25,654 bases of DNA from Bacillota bacterium (lineage in GTDB: Bacteria; Bacillota_A; Clostridia; DSM-8532), in contig JAFADM010000024.1 in NCBI GenBank assembly GCA_023424865.1, forward strand, positions 1-25,654, given 5' to 3'. Below are positions 16,545-25,410 of the stretch, piece after piece. Made by a program: the position numbers and the translations under genes. Position 1 is the stretch's first letter, and every line of letters begins with the position of its first letter. Under the pieces are notes generated by a model that saw nothing but the letters and a program-made list of their open reading frames with translations, did not search any database and was not told the origin of the DNA.

Positions 16545-18290
16545 TCAACGGGACAGAGGTATGTAAAACTGAACAACCGTGCCCATGCCTGGCCTGCTGC
16601 GCACAAAAAGACGGCTTTCATCCCCAAAGGTAAAGCGAAGGCGTAAATTCAGGTTGGACATGCCAATGTGGGTTTCGGGGATATCGGTGCTGTCGGAGAG
16701 AAATGAGTGATTCAAAGCCAGTACCTTCTCCTTCTCCAAACCCACACCATTGTCCATAACCCAGATGCGCAAGCGTTGGCCGCAGTCCTGCACTTTTATT
16801 TTAAGCAGGCGGCCTTCCCCGGGATGGGGCTTAATACCATGGTACAGGCTGTTTTCCACAAGGGGCTGGAGGCAGACATGAAAAATAGGGCATGGAAGAA
16901 GGCTATCATCACAGTCCAGCATGAGGTGAAACTTGTCCCCGTATCGAAAATGCTGAATGCGCACATACCGGCGGATGTTTTCCAGCTCGTCGCCCAGGGT
17001 GGCCATGGTGTCCGCCCGGCTCAGGGAATAGCGCAAAACGGCACAAAGGTCCTGCAAAACAGGATTAACCTCATTGGGTCTGCCTAAAAGCCGGTAGAGC
17101 TGACTTTCGATAGACTGAAGGGTATTGAAAAGAAAATGGGGGTTAATTTGCATCTGAAGGGCTGTATTTTCCGCAAGGCGCATTTTATGCTCCCGCTCGG
17201 ACAGCTGGAGACGCAGGAAGCTGCTTTTAATAAAGGTGCCGACCACGTTTTGGAGTATCAGATCATGCTCATCCCGAATTTTGATGCTTGTCCTCGGGAG
17301 CTCCCTGCCTTCTTCTGCCGCACTGAAGGCATCAATAATAGTGCCCACCTGATTAAAATACTGTCTTGTATAAAAGAAGGCCATTAAAAAGCTCAGTATT
17401 AAAGCCAGGGCCGCGGCCACCAGGGTGAGAGCAAACAAATTTTCAAGGCTGGCGTAAATAACCTTATGGGGCACCGCGGAAAAATAACGCAATGAGTAGG
17501 CATCGGTGGATATTTCATTGAGAAGGTATTCGCCGTCAGGGGTTAGGATAGTGGCCGCTCCGCTTTGTATGGCATGCAAAACATCGTTTTCCAGCCTTAA
17601 AGCCTGCATGTTTTTATTTTCAAAAACAATGGTACCGTCCATACCGGTAATAAGTATGCATTCCTCAGCATAAGCGGTATTTTCACGCCAGACCGTTTCC
17701 AGAAAACCGGCGTCCAGATTGGTGACAAGAGCGCCCTTCATGCCGACGATCTTCTGATACAGGGTAATCACCGCTTTATCGGGCTGACCGGAGTAGTCGG
17801 CCGGTATATCTCTTGCCTCAATACGGGTTTTGCCGAAATCCGACTGGGCAACCTTCAGCCATCCGGTGTCGGTCATCTCGGAAAGAGAAAGGATTCCTTC
17901 ATCCGTTAGCAGCGTACCGGAGAGGTTTTCCACGTACAAATAGGCCGAAACAACATTCCGGTTGCTCTTCATGGGAGCGGAAATAATGGCTTTAAGCATA
18001 TTCAGGTAAATAACATCCTCATAGGACATAGACTTTCGTCCGAAAAGCTTGGAGGTGGCAAGGGCCAGACGTGGATTTTCACCCAGAATCTTCTGCTGGA
18101 ATGAGACAGACTCAATCATAAGCTGCAGGTTTGTATTTGTCATATTCAGAAGCTTATTTGTGTTTTTTTCCAGGGATTGCCGTACATTGTTTCCGGTTAT
18201 CACCGCAAAGGCGGTTGAAAGGGTAATAAGAGGTACCAGGAGCGCAAGAAAAAATACAATAAACCGTTTGTACATAAACCGCTTTCGCAT
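16545..18290 (-). CDS. YesM-type sensor histidine kinase
   Basis: This is a 581-residue kinase of the YesM/LytS-like class (His_kinase, PF06580). An N-terminal TM is at about 10-30, an extracytoplasmic region of about 240 residues follows, and TM2 is at about 280-305. A HAMP-like linker precedes the phosphoacceptor motif QINPHFLFNTLQSI with H385. The ATPase domain has QPLVENSLYHG (N480) and DNGVGL (513-518). The start is placed at the ATG preceded at 5 bases by GGAGG; the in-frame GTG at 18302 overlaps that site. Such kinases sense carbohydrates, often through the adjacent binding protein, and signal to YesN/AraC-type regulators. The partner here is the regulator at 21589-22398, on the far side of the transporter genes. 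Confidence 0.95.
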   Translation of the reverse strand: MRKRFMYKRFIVFFLALLVPLITLSTAFAVITGNNVRQSLEKNTNKLLNMTNTNLQLMIESVSFQQKILGENPRLALATSKLFGRKSMSYEDVIYLNMLKAIISAPMKSNRNVVSAYLYVENLSGTLLTDEGILSLSEMTDTGWLKVAQSDFGKTRIEARDIPADYSGQPDKAVITLYQKIVGMKGALVTNLDAGFLETVWRENTAYAEECILITGMDGTIVFENKNMQALRLENDVLHAIQSGAATILTPDGEYLLNEISTDAYSLRYFSAVPHKVIYASLENLFALTLVAAALALILSFLMAFFYTRQYFNQVGTIIDAFSAAEEGRELPRTSIKIRDEHDLILQNVVGTFIKSSFLRLQLSEREHKMRLAENTALQMQINPHFLFNTLQSIESQLYRLLGRPNEVNPVLQDLCAVLRYSLSRADTMATLGDELENIRRYVRIQHFRYGDKFHLMLDCDDSLLPCPIFHVCLQPLVENSLYHGIKPHPGEGRLLKIKVQDCGQRLRIWVMDNGVGLEKEKVLALNHSFLSDSTDIPETHIGMSNLNLRLRFTFGDESRLFVRSRPGMGTVVQFYIPLSR

Positions 18291-18372
18291 AAAATCCTCC
18301 ACAACCCTGCACCATCCTTTTCTTTATCAAGTCCGGCGGTATCTCGATAAATGAACCCAAACAGCAAAAAAT

Positions 18373-18412
18373 GATACCTTTTTTATTATCGGGATAAAAG
18401 TGGATACCTTTT
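18373..18412 (+). promoter_or_regulatory. Two direct repeats upstream of the ABC operon
   Basis: GATACCTTTT occurs at 18373-18382 and 18403-18412, exactly 30 bases (about three helical turns) apart. Both copies are preceded by an A-rich TG-containing flank. This spacing fits tandem binding of an AraC-type dimer, presumably the YesN-type regulator of this locus. Confidence 0.65.
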
Positions 18413-18450
18413 ACCAAAGTCGGATTGTTTTATGTAAATCCACAGGGTGC

Positions 18451-18456
18451 TATACT
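18451..18456 (+). promoter_or_regulatory. -10 element of the ABC operon
   Basis: TATACT lies 38 bases after the second GATACCTTTT repeat. The hexamer 17 bases upstream (TTTTAT) is a poor -35, as expected for an activator-dependent promoter. The leader is about 50 bases long. Confidence 0.5.
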
Positions 18457-18511
18457 GATAACACATTAGCACCGGAAACATCAAACGTCAAGAATAGGAG
18501 GAATTACAAAG

Positions 18512-19861
18512 ATGAACATGAGAAAAACCATGGCTCTTCTCCTTGCGGCCTTTTTGGGCGCGGCAACTTTTTCAGGGTGCTCAAACGCAACGGGAGGAGG
18601 GGGCAATGGCACTGCAACACCCACAAGCGATCCTACGCAGGCTGCCCAAAAGGATCCCGTGACAATCCGGTTTATGTGGTGGGGGGACGATGCCCGGCAC
18701 GAAGCGACGCTTAAATCCATGGAGGCCTACAGGGCAGCCAATCCTCACGTTACGTTCAACGGGGAATACGGCGGCTTTGACGGTTACAGGGAAAAGCTGG
18801 TAACTCAGCTGGCAGGCGGCACCGCAGCAGACATCATTCAGTTGGACACCGCATGGAACAGTGATTTAATGATTCTCGGAGACTTCTTTCTGGATTTCAA
18901 CACGGTACGAGACAAAATCGACCTTTCCAATTTTGATGAGCAGATTATGGTGGACTACGGCTACGAGGGACAAATTATCGGTCTGCCTACCGGTATAAGC
19001 GCCCGTACACTGCTCTATAACAAGACTGTGGCCGAGATGGCAGGCATCACATTACCTGAAAAGCTGGTCTGGGAGGACCTTATCGACATGGCTGCCAAGC
19101 TGAGGGCGGTTAACTCCGACTACTACCTGCTTAATCTGGATACCGACGGTATTAAGAAAATGGTGATCATGCCCTATCTGACCCAGCTTAACGGAAACAA
19201 TCTGATCACGGATGATTATAAGCTCGGCTTCACCGAGGATGAGCTCAAGCAGGCTTTAACACTTGTTCGTACCCTGTATGAAAACGGTGTTTTACAGCCC
19301 GCCCAGGAAAGCGCAGCTTTCAATAATACGCCTCAGACAAACCCCAAGTGGATCAATCATGAATTCTTCGGCACCATTGCTTTGACGACAGTTATTAACG
19401 ACAAGTATTATGACTTCCAGGATACAGCCGGTGTTATACTTCCTCCTGTCATGGCGGACGCCAAGGACAGCGGTATGCCTGTAAAGCCCGGCCAAATCAT
19501 CAGTGTGAATGCCGGATCCTCCAATGTGGATGAAAGCCTCAGCTTCCTGGACTATTTCTTCAACAGTGAAGAATCGGCCCAGCTGCTTGGCACCACCCGC
19601 GGCCTTCCTACCAACAAGCTGGCAAGACAGATTTGCCTGGATGAAGGCAAGGTAAGCCCTGTTATTACAGAAGCTATTTCCAAAGCGGAGTCCCTGCCCG
19701 GTATACCGGTTAACGCACTTTCCAACGGCTCTGTTATTCAGGCCATTCTCGACGATGTATGCGAACGTCTCATGTACAGCAACGAAAGCATCGACGCCAT
19801 TGCTGCAGAATGCGTAAAGCTGATGCAGGGTGTGCTGGACGACTTAAAAGACGCAAAATAA
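18512..19861 (+). CDS. Sugar ABC transporter substrate-binding lipoprotein
   Basis: This is a 449-residue family 1 extracellular solute-binding protein. The signal peptide ends in the lipobox FSGC (C23), followed by a Gly/Thr/Ser linker. The mature domain starts VTIRFMWWGDDARHEATLKS and contains the LAGGTAADIIQLDTAWN hinge segment and PTGISARTLLYNKTV, typical of oligosaccharide binders of the MalE/UgpB group. The AGGAGG ribosome site is 10 bases before the ATG; an ATG two codons later is possible. It heads an operon with two permeases, separated from them by a hairpin that would favour higher binding-protein yield. The substrate is probably an oligosaccharide, perhaps sulfated in view of the sulfatase nearby. 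Confidence 0.95.
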   Translation: MNMRKTMALLLAAFLGAATFSGCSNATGGGGNGTATPTSDPTQAAQKDPVTIRFMWWGDDARHEATLKSMEAYRAANPHVTFNGEYGGFDGYREKLVTQLAGGTAADIIQLDTAWNSDLMILGDFFLDFNTVRDKIDLSNFDEQIMVDYGYEGQIIGLPTGISARTLLYNKTVAEMAGITLPEKLVWEDLIDMAAKLRAVNSDYYLLNLDTDGIKKMVIMPYLTQLNGNNLITDDYKLGFTEDELKQALTLVRTLYENGVLQPAQESAAFNNTPQTNPKWINHEFFGTIALTTVINDKYYDFQDTAGVILPPVMADAKDSGMPVKPGQIISVNAGSSNVDESLSFLDYFFNSEESAQLLGTTRGLPTNKLARQICLDEGKVSPVITEAISKAESLPGIPVNALSNGSVIQAILDDVCERLMYSNESIDAIAAECVKLMQGVLDDLKDAK

Positions 19862-19876
19862 AAAACATCGGAATTG

Positions 19877-19912
19877 GGGAGGGACTGCAAATCGCATCAT
19901 CCCTCCCTTTTT
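19877..19912 (+). terminator. Intercistronic hairpin between binding protein and permease
   Basis: GGGAGGGA (19877-19884) pairs with TCCCTCCC (19900-19907) across a 15-base loop and is followed by five Ts. Placed between the binding-protein and permease genes, it is likely a partial terminator that sets their expression ratio, or an mRNA-stabilising element. Confidence 0.8.
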
Positions 19913-19936
19913 CATATAAAAAAGGAGCGTTAGGCC

Positions 19937-20827
19937 ATGACAAAAACAAAGCTTAAATCCTATGAAGGGCTGTTTTATATTCTTCCGTGGGTTGCAGGGT
20001 TTCTGATTTTTCAGCTCTATCCCTTCATATCCAGCTTTATTTATTCCTTTACCAATTACAATATGATGCGTACGCCCTCCTTTGTGGGATTGAAAAACTA
20101 CATTGATTTATTCACCAATGACAGGGATTTTTGGAAATCTGTCTGGACGACCATTCAATTCGCCTTTTTGTCGGTGCCTGTAAAGCTTGTTTTCGCTCTG
20201 CTCGTCGCCGTCTTATTGAATATGAAAATGCGGGCAGTGAACTTCTACCGTACCGTGTATTACCTTCCTTCACTTTTCGGCGGAAGCGTAGCCGTATCCA
20301 TCCTTTGGCGGCTGATGTTCATGAACGACGGTGTTATCAATCAGCTGATAGGCAAGCTGGGTATCGGCCCTGTAAGCTGGCTGGGAAGCACGGATGTGGC
20401 TTTGCATACCATTATCATCCTGCAGGTGTGGCAGTTCGGATCTTCCATGGTACTGTTTCTGGCGGCCTTAAAGGGCGTACCCCAGGAGCTGTACGAGGCT
20501 TCTAAGATAGACGGTGCGGGCTCCATACGTATTTTTTTCAACGTAACGCTTCCCATGATCACCCCGATTATCTTTTTTAATATGCTCATGCAGCTTAACA
20601 ACGCATTGCAAAACTTCACCTCCGCTTTTGTGGTAACCGGCGGCGGCCCGCAAAAGTCAACCTATGTATTGGGCATGAAGCTGTACGAGGATGCGTTTAC
20701 CCACTTTAAAATGGGCTATGCAAGCGCTCTTTCATGGATTATGTTCGCAATTATCATGGTATTTACATTCATTTTGTTCCGCTCATCCAACATGTGGGTG
20801 CATTATGAGGATGGAGGTAAGATGTGA
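19937..20827 (+). CDS. Carbohydrate ABC transporter permease, LacF/UgpA type
   Basis: This 296-residue integral membrane protein has about six transmembrane helices, starting with GLFYILPWVAGFLIFQLYPF. The cytoplasmic EAA loop reads ELYEASKIDGAGSIRIFFNV, the docking site for the ATPase. AAAGGAG lies about 8 bases before the ATG. It ends in the four-base overlap (GTGA) with the next permease. No ATPase gene is in the locus, so a shared MsmX/UgpC-type ATPase is likely encoded elsewhere, as is usual for this family in Firmicutes. Confidence 0.95.
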   Translation: MTKTKLKSYEGLFYILPWVAGFLIFQLYPFISSFIYSFTNYNMMRTPSFVGLKNYIDLFTNDRDFWKSVWTTIQFAFLSVPVKLVFALLVAVLLNMKMRAVNFYRTVYYLPSLFGGSVAVSILWRLMFMNDGVINQLIGKLGIGPVSWLGSTDVALHTIIILQVWQFGSSMVLFLAALKGVPQELYEASKIDGAGSIRIFFNVTLPMITPIIFFNMLMQLNNALQNFTSAFVVTGGGPQKSTYVLGMKLYEDAFTHFKMGYASALSWIMFAIIMVFTFILFRSSNMWVHYEDGGKM

Positions 20828-21660
20828 AAAGAAAAGGTATTCAAAAATTCTTTCAATATGTGCTGATAAGCGTCGGTGGGCTTATTATGATCTATCCTCT
20901 TATCTGGTTGTTTTTTTCAAGCTTTAAAAGCAACAAGGAAATATTTGGAAATACCGGCCTTCTGCCTCAGGTGTTTTTGACAGACGGTTATATTAATGGC
21001 TGGAAGGTAGGCAATCTCACCTTTACCACCTTCTTTATAAATACCTTTAAGCTGGTCATACCTACCGTTTTGTTTACCGTATTTTCCTGCGCCCTTGTTG
21101 CCTACGGCTTTGCAAGGTTTCAGTTTCCGGGCAAGCGTGTTCTGTTTTTAATTGTTATCTCCACGATGATGCTTCCAAATGCCGTGCTCATTATACCCCG
21201 CTATCTTTTGTTTCGGGATTTCGGCTGGCTTAACAGCTATCTTCCGTTCTTTGCACCGGCTGCCCTTGCGTGCTACCCGTTTTTTATTTATATGATGATT
21301 CAGTTTTTGCGGGGCGTGCCAAAGGAGCTGGACGAGGCAGCGAAGATAGACGGCTGCGGATCCTTTGTCATTCTCATGAGGATTTTGCTCCCCATCCTTA
21401 AGCCAGCGCTGTTTTCAGCGGGACTTTTTCAGATGATGTGGACCTGGAACGACTTTTACAATCCGCTTATCTATATTACATCCATTGACCGCTATCCGTT
21501 GTCCCTGGCCTTGCGCATGACCCTGGATGTCAGCTCCGGCGTAGAATGGAACCGTATTCTGGCCATGTCCCTGGTATCCATAGTACCTTTAATTGTTGTT
21601 TTCTTTTTCAGTCAGAGATACTTCGTGGAGGGTGTTACGGCCGGCGGGGTGAAGGGTTGA
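20824..21660 (+). CDS. Carbohydrate ABC transporter permease, LacG/MalG type
   Basis: This is the 278-residue second permease of the importer. It has about six transmembrane helices and the EAA loop ELDEAAKIDGCGSFVILMRI. It ends RYFVEGVTAGGVKG, a C-terminus typical of the MalG group. The start is GTG, overlapping the stop of the first permease by four bases, with GGAGG a few bases upstream, so the two are translationally coupled. Its last 72 bases overlap, in antisense, the 3' end of the response-regulator gene. Confidence 0.95.
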   Translation: MKRKGIQKFFQYVLISVGGLIMIYPLIWLFFSSFKSNKEIFGNTGLLPQVFLTDGYINGWKVGNLTFTTFFINTFKLVIPTVLFTVFSCALVAYGFARFQFPGKRVLFLIVISTMMLPNAVLIIPRYLLFRDFGWLNSYLPFFAPAALACYPFFIYMMIQFLRGVPKELDEAAKIDGCGSFVILMRILLPILKPALFSAGLFQMMWTWNDFYNPLIYITSIDRYPLSLALRMTLDVSSGVEWNRILAMSLVSIVPLIVVFFFSQRYFVEGVTAGGVKG

Positions 21661-22398
21661 TTCCGGGCTCTCCCGAAACTCTCTGGGAGAAATGCCGTAA
21701 TAGAGGCGGAACGCCCGCGTAAAGTTTTTCGGGTTATCATAGCCCACCTTGCAGGCAACCTCATAGATTTTGTTGGCGCTGTCCCTCAAAAGCTTTCCGG
21801 CAACCTGCATTTTCTTTTCGTTGAGGTAGTCGGAAAAGTTGATATCGGCTTTCTCTTTAAACAGACGGGAAAGATAGGTGGGGCTGAACTGACAGAATTC
21901 TGCCGTTGAAGTAAGGGTTGCGGTGGCGTAATGCTCCGACAGGTAGCGATCAACCTTTTGTATAATCTGGTCATAGTAGCCCGATTTCATGGCATCCGGC
22001 AGAGCCCCCGCCACACCGCGGCGGCGATCCAGCCGCTCCTTAACCTGAGTAAAGCAGCTCATCAGCTCCCCGTATTCCACCGGCTTTAAAACATAGGCGC
22101 ATACACCGCAGTCGATGGCCTTCCGGGCATATTGAAAATTGCTGTGAGCACTTAATATGACAACCGGAATGTCAAGCTCCGCCTTCTTTATTTTCTCGGC
22201 CAGCTCCAACCCGTTGCAGCCAGGCATTTCAATATCGGTAAACACCGCATCCACAGGATTGCCGATGATATAATCGTAAGCTTTTTTGCCGTCGGCAAAA
22301 GAGGCTGCTATGGTGAAGCCCAGGTTTCCCCACGGGAAGAGATGGACCAGAAAGTCCCTTGTTTTTTCTTCATCGTCAACAATAATAAGCTTGTACAT
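21589..22398 (-). CDS. YesN-type response regulator with AraC output domain
   Basis: This is a 269-residue regulator. In the receiver domain (1-120) the D8-D9 pocket is in IIVDDEE, the phosphoacceptor is D55 (FTDIEMPG), S83 follows ILSA, and K105 is in LKPVEYG. The AraC-type DNA-binding domain (about 140-245) has STAEFCQFSPTYLSRLFKEK and a second HTH ending PKNFTRAFRLYYGISPREFR. It is the expected partner of the YesM-type kinase and the likely activator at the GATACCTTTT repeats. The start is the ATG with AGGAGG 6 bases upstream; the frame runs open upstream to 22470 without a ribosome site. The protein is shorter than many YesN proteins because the middle linker is brief. Its 3' end overlaps the convergent permease gene by 72 bases. 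Confidence 0.94.
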   Translation of the reverse strand: MYKLIIVDDEEKTRDFLVHLFPWGNLGFTIAASFADGKKAYDYIIGNPVDAVFTDIEMPGCNGLELAEKIKKAELDIPVVILSAHSNFQYARKAIDCGVCAYVLKPVEYGELMSCFTQVKERLDRRRGVAGALPDAMKSGYYDQIIQKVDRYLSEHYATATLTSTAEFCQFSPTYLSRLFKEKADINFSDYLNEKKMQVAGKLLRDSANKIYEVACKVGYDNPKNFTRAFRLYYGISPREFRESPESTLHPAGRNTLHEVSLTEKENNN

Positions 22399-22446
22399 TG
22401 CGACCTCCTGCAGTATAACTTTGTTGTGGCATTTGCCTGCCAAATG
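22391..22446 (+). promoter_or_regulatory. Sulfatase promoter with downstream inverted repeat
   Basis: TTGTAC (22391-22396) and TATAAC (22414-22419) are 17 bases apart. They are followed by the perfect inverted repeat CATTTG-cctgc-CAAATG (22430-22446) just before the sulfatase ribosome site. The -35 overlaps the start codon of the divergent regulator gene, so the two 5' ends are interlocked within 63 bases. Confidence 0.55.
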
Positions 22447-22461
22447 GGAAAGGAGCCTATT

Positions 22462-24054
22462 ATGAGCCATTCACCAAACATTTTATTTCTGTTTACCGAT
22501 CAGCAGCGCTGGGATACCCTGGGAGCCTACGGAAACGAATACATTCAAACGCCTCACCTTGACAAACTGGCCAGTGAAGGCGTTGTCTTTGAAAACCATT
22601 ATACACCATCTCCCTTATGTACGCCTGCCCGCACCTGCCTGGCCTCCGGACTTACCGCAGGGTACGCAGGCTGTGCCGGAAATGACCGGGCCCTTAATGT
22701 GGACGCCCGTGACACGCTTATGTCCCGCTTGTCCGCCACCGGCTACCATACTCAGGCCATAGGCAAGCTTCATTTTGCCAATTCGCCCTATGAAGAAGCT
22801 TACGGCTTTGACGGCTGCATCCTTTCTGAGGAGACCCGGGGCATCCGCACCGCTGCCAACCTTAACCAGGTAGTCTATGACGACTATGACCGCTTTTTAA
22901 TTCAAAACGGCATGTACGGCTGGGATAAGCCCCAGGAAATCGGTTATAACGAAATAAAACCTGTGGTTAATCCCCTAAAAAAGGAATTCCATGTTACCCA
23001 GTGGTGCGCGGATCGCACCGTTGAGTGGCTGCGTACCGAAAGACCCAGGGACAAGCCCTTTTTTCTGTTTACCTCCTTTGTAAAGCCCCATGTTCCTTAC
23101 GATTGTCCGAAGCACCTGACGGAGCTGTACAAGCCGGAGGATATGCCGTCTCCCGTTACCTCAAACCTTGACGGCACTCATAAGAATCCTTATCTTAAAA
23201 GCTACAGGCAAGGGCAGGAATTCGATCTTTATTCGGAGTATGCCGCCCAAAAAGCCCTTTGCGGTTATTATGCCAACATTACCTTCATTGACGAGCAAAT
23301 CGGCCGCATCCTGGATGAGCTTAAGCAGCAGGGGCTTGAGGAGGACACGATCATCCTGTTTTCCTCCGATCACGGCGACATGATGGGGGATCACGGCCTG
23401 TGGTACAAATGCTTCGGTTATGAGGGAAGCATTCACATTCCCCTCCTTATGAAATGGAAGGGACATTTACAGGCAGGCACACGCGTATCGGATATTACAA
23501 GCCTTACCGATATTTATCCTACCCTCCTTGGTTTAACGGGCCAGAAATTCGACGCCACTAAACGTCCGGGGGGAGATTTGCTGGCATACATAAACGGCAC
23601 GAGCCACAATGATTTTACTGTGTCCGAAATGCTGAGCTATCCCCATTATCTTCTTCATGTCAGGTGGAAAAACTGGAAGTACCTGTTTCACCAAAACGGC
23701 GGCTTTGAGGAATTATATGACCTGGAAAACGACCCTTTTGAGCAGATTGATCTTGCGGATAATCAGCAGTACCATGATATCATAAGGGTTATTAAACAGC
23801 AAGCCGAGGGGTGGATACGGCGCTACTCTGATCCCGTCCTGGCTCTGGATGAAAGTGGTAAGCTTAAGGCTCTGCCCTTAAAGCCCACCTTTAATCCCGG
23901 GCCGGTGCAAACCTTTTCACGGATGCCCTGGGAAGTGCGGGTTCCTCCATGTGATTTACCCACTAAAGGGAAACGACCCTATTTTTGGGATAATATTAAA
24001 GGGGATTGGTACACGGTTATGGAGAAGCTTTTCAGCGAAAAGACAGGGGAGTAA
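22462..24054 (+). CDS. Type I sulfatase, cysteine-type, cytoplasmic
   Basis: This is a 530-residue alkaline-phosphatase-fold sulfatase. The start PNILFLFTDQQRWDTLG holds metal ligand D13. The activation signature PLCTPARTCLASG places C53 in the C-x-P-x-R motif, the residue oxidised to formylglycine. K102 and H104 (GKLHF), H210 (VKPHVPYD) and D303/H304 (SSDHGD) complete the site. No signal peptide is present, so it should act on imported sulfated sugars in the cytosol. AAAGGAG 8 bases upstream fixes the ATG; an in-frame extension to 22342 has none. The gene is followed by its likely activase. Relatives include choline-sulfatase and glycan sulfatases, so the substrate class is inferred from the ABC importer next door. 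Confidence 0.94.
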   Translation: MSHSPNILFLFTDQQRWDTLGAYGNEYIQTPHLDKLASEGVVFENHYTPSPLCTPARTCLASGLTAGYAGCAGNDRALNVDARDTLMSRLSATGYHTQAIGKLHFANSPYEEAYGFDGCILSEETRGIRTAANLNQVVYDDYDRFLIQNGMYGWDKPQEIGYNEIKPVVNPLKKEFHVTQWCADRTVEWLRTERPRDKPFFLFTSFVKPHVPYDCPKHLTELYKPEDMPSPVTSNLDGTHKNPYLKSYRQGQEFDLYSEYAAQKALCGYYANITFIDEQIGRILDELKQQGLEEDTIILFSSDHGDMMGDHGLWYKCFGYEGSIHIPLLMKWKGHLQAGTRVSDITSLTDIYPTLLGLTGQKFDATKRPGGDLLAYINGTSHNDFTVSEMLSYPHYLLHVRWKNWKYLFHQNGGFEELYDLENDPFEQIDLADNQQYHDIIRVIKQQAEGWIRRYSDPVLALDESGKLKALPLKPTFNPGPVQTFSRMPWEVRVPPCDLPTKGKRPYFWDNIKGDWYTVMEKLFSEKTGE

Positions 24055-24082
24055 AACGGAGTAAAGCTGGCGCAAGCTTCGC

Positions 24083-24094
24083 TTCGTATACGAA
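24083..24094. promoter_or_regulatory. 12-bp perfect palindrome in the sulfatase-activase gap
   Basis: TTCGTATACGAA is its own reverse complement and lies 29 bases after the sulfatase stop codon. It is a possible operator for the downstream promoter but could be chance. Confidence 0.3.
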
Positions 24095-24191
24095 ATGGAG
24101 ACAAAATTTCTCCCTTATAGTGGAATTAACTTAAAGCCCGGGGGGATAAATGGGGTTGTGAGTTGGTTGTGCTGCTATGCCTCTAAAGGGG

Positions 24192-24197
24192 TATAAT
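24192..24197 (+). promoter_or_regulatory. Candidate -10 of the activase gene
   Basis: A perfect TATAAT lies 38 bases before the activase ATG. The best upstream hexamer is TTGTGC (24167-24172) at a long 19-base spacing. The gene may therefore have its own promoter besides read-through from the sulfatase. Confidence 0.45.
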
Positions 24198-24234
24198 GGA
24201 GTGATGAAGTACACAAAAGAAGGGGGAAAGCCCC

Positions 24235-25365
24235 ATGCCGGCATTTTCTTTATTAATAAAGCCTGCTTCCGGAAGCTGCAACATGCGGTGCGCCTATTGC
24301 TTTTACGCCGATGTTGCGGCTAACCGGAAGATAGCTTCCTATGGCATTATGAGTGACAGAACCATGGACAATGTTGTGAGGCATGCTATAGCTTTTGCGT
24401 CGGATAGCTGCGCAATTGGCTTTCAGGGGGGAGAGCCTACCCTTGCGGGGCTGGATTTCTTTAAGCGGTGGCTGGCCTGTGAAGAGAAATACAACACCAA
24501 AAAGCTTTTCGTATCCCACGGAATTCAAACCAACGGGCTGCTCATCAACCGGGAGTGGGCGGAGTTTTTCTCAAAAAACAATTTTCTTGTGGGTCTCTCA
24601 CTGGATGGGACAAAGGAATTCCATGACAGGAACCGGCAAGCCGGTGACGGAAAGGGAACCTTTTCCAGGGTAATGCGTGCCGCCCAGCTTCTTGAAAGCT
24701 CCGGCACCGCCGTTAATATTCTTACGGTAGTTACACCGGAGGTTGCCCGGAATATTGTCGAGATATATGGCTTTTACAGCCGCAACCGATTTAAATATCA
24801 GCAGTATATTCCCTGTCTCGAGCCTTTGGGAGGAATGCCCGGGCAGCACTCAGCTTCATTGACCGCTGAGCAGTACGGTGTGTTTCTCATTGAACTGTTC
24901 CAGTTATGGCATCGGGATTTCATGCGGGGAAGCTATGTTTCTATCCGCTATTTTGACAATCTCATTACCATGATAATGGGAATGCCGCCGGAAAGCTGTG
25001 ATATGAACGGTTACTGCTCGGTTCAGAATGTGGTTGAAGCAGATGGAAGCGTTTATCCCTGTGATTTTTATGTTCTGGACGGCTACAGAATGGGAAACCT
25101 TAACGATTCCGGCTTTTCTGAAATGCAAGCCTCTCCGGTCAGGGAGGCTTTTTTGCGTGAGGGCCGATCTGTTTCACCAGACTGCCGGGCTTGCCGGTGG
25201 TTTTCCCTGTGCAGGGGAGGCTGCCGCCGCTACTGCGAACCCTGCAAGGATGGGATGACGTACAGCAATGCTTATTGCGAGGCGTATAAAGTGTTTTTTG
25301 CCCAATGCTTCCCAAAGATGCTGGAGATAGTGAGGATGCTCAAGGCACCCCGTCCTAAACCTTGA
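24235..25365 (+). CDS. Anaerobic sulfatase-maturating enzyme (radical SAM/SPASM)
   Basis: This 376-residue radical-SAM enzyme oxidises the active-site cysteine (or serine) of sulfatases to formylglycine without oxygen. The C15-x3-C19-x2-C22 motif in SCNMRCAYCF binds the SAM cluster. The SPASM region supplies C255, C261, C276, C317, C320, C326, C330 and C348 for two more 4Fe-4S clusters. D277 directly follows C276. From memory, these positions coincide with those described for the Clostridium perfringens anSME, including its proposed catalytic base D277. It is placed directly after the sulfatase it presumably activates. The ribosome site GGGGG is followed by AAAGCCCC, so a small GGGG/CCCC hairpin could hide it. 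Confidence 0.95.
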   Translation: MPAFSLLIKPASGSCNMRCAYCFYADVAANRKIASYGIMSDRTMDNVVRHAIAFASDSCAIGFQGGEPTLAGLDFFKRWLACEEKYNTKKLFVSHGIQTNGLLINREWAEFFSKNNFLVGLSLDGTKEFHDRNRQAGDGKGTFSRVMRAAQLLESSGTAVNILTVVTPEVARNIVEIYGFYSRNRFKYQQYIPCLEPLGGMPGQHSASLTAEQYGVFLIELFQLWHRDFMRGSYVSIRYFDNLITMIMGMPPESCDMNGYCSVQNVVEADGSVYPCDFYVLDGYRMGNLNDSGFSEMQASPVREAFLREGRSVSPDCRACRWFSLCRGGCRRYCEPCKDGMTYSNAYCEAYKVFFAQCFPKMLEIVRMLKAPRPKP

Positions 25366-25410
25366 GAAACCGGTCCCCAAAGCAATAAGCCTTAGCAGCA
25401 AAAATCCTTA

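Noticed and set aside
22342..22461. Upstream extension of the sulfatase frame
   Set aside because: It overlaps the divergent regulator's 5' end and lacks a ribosome site. The family starts at the PNILFLFTD strand, which fits the ATG at 22462.
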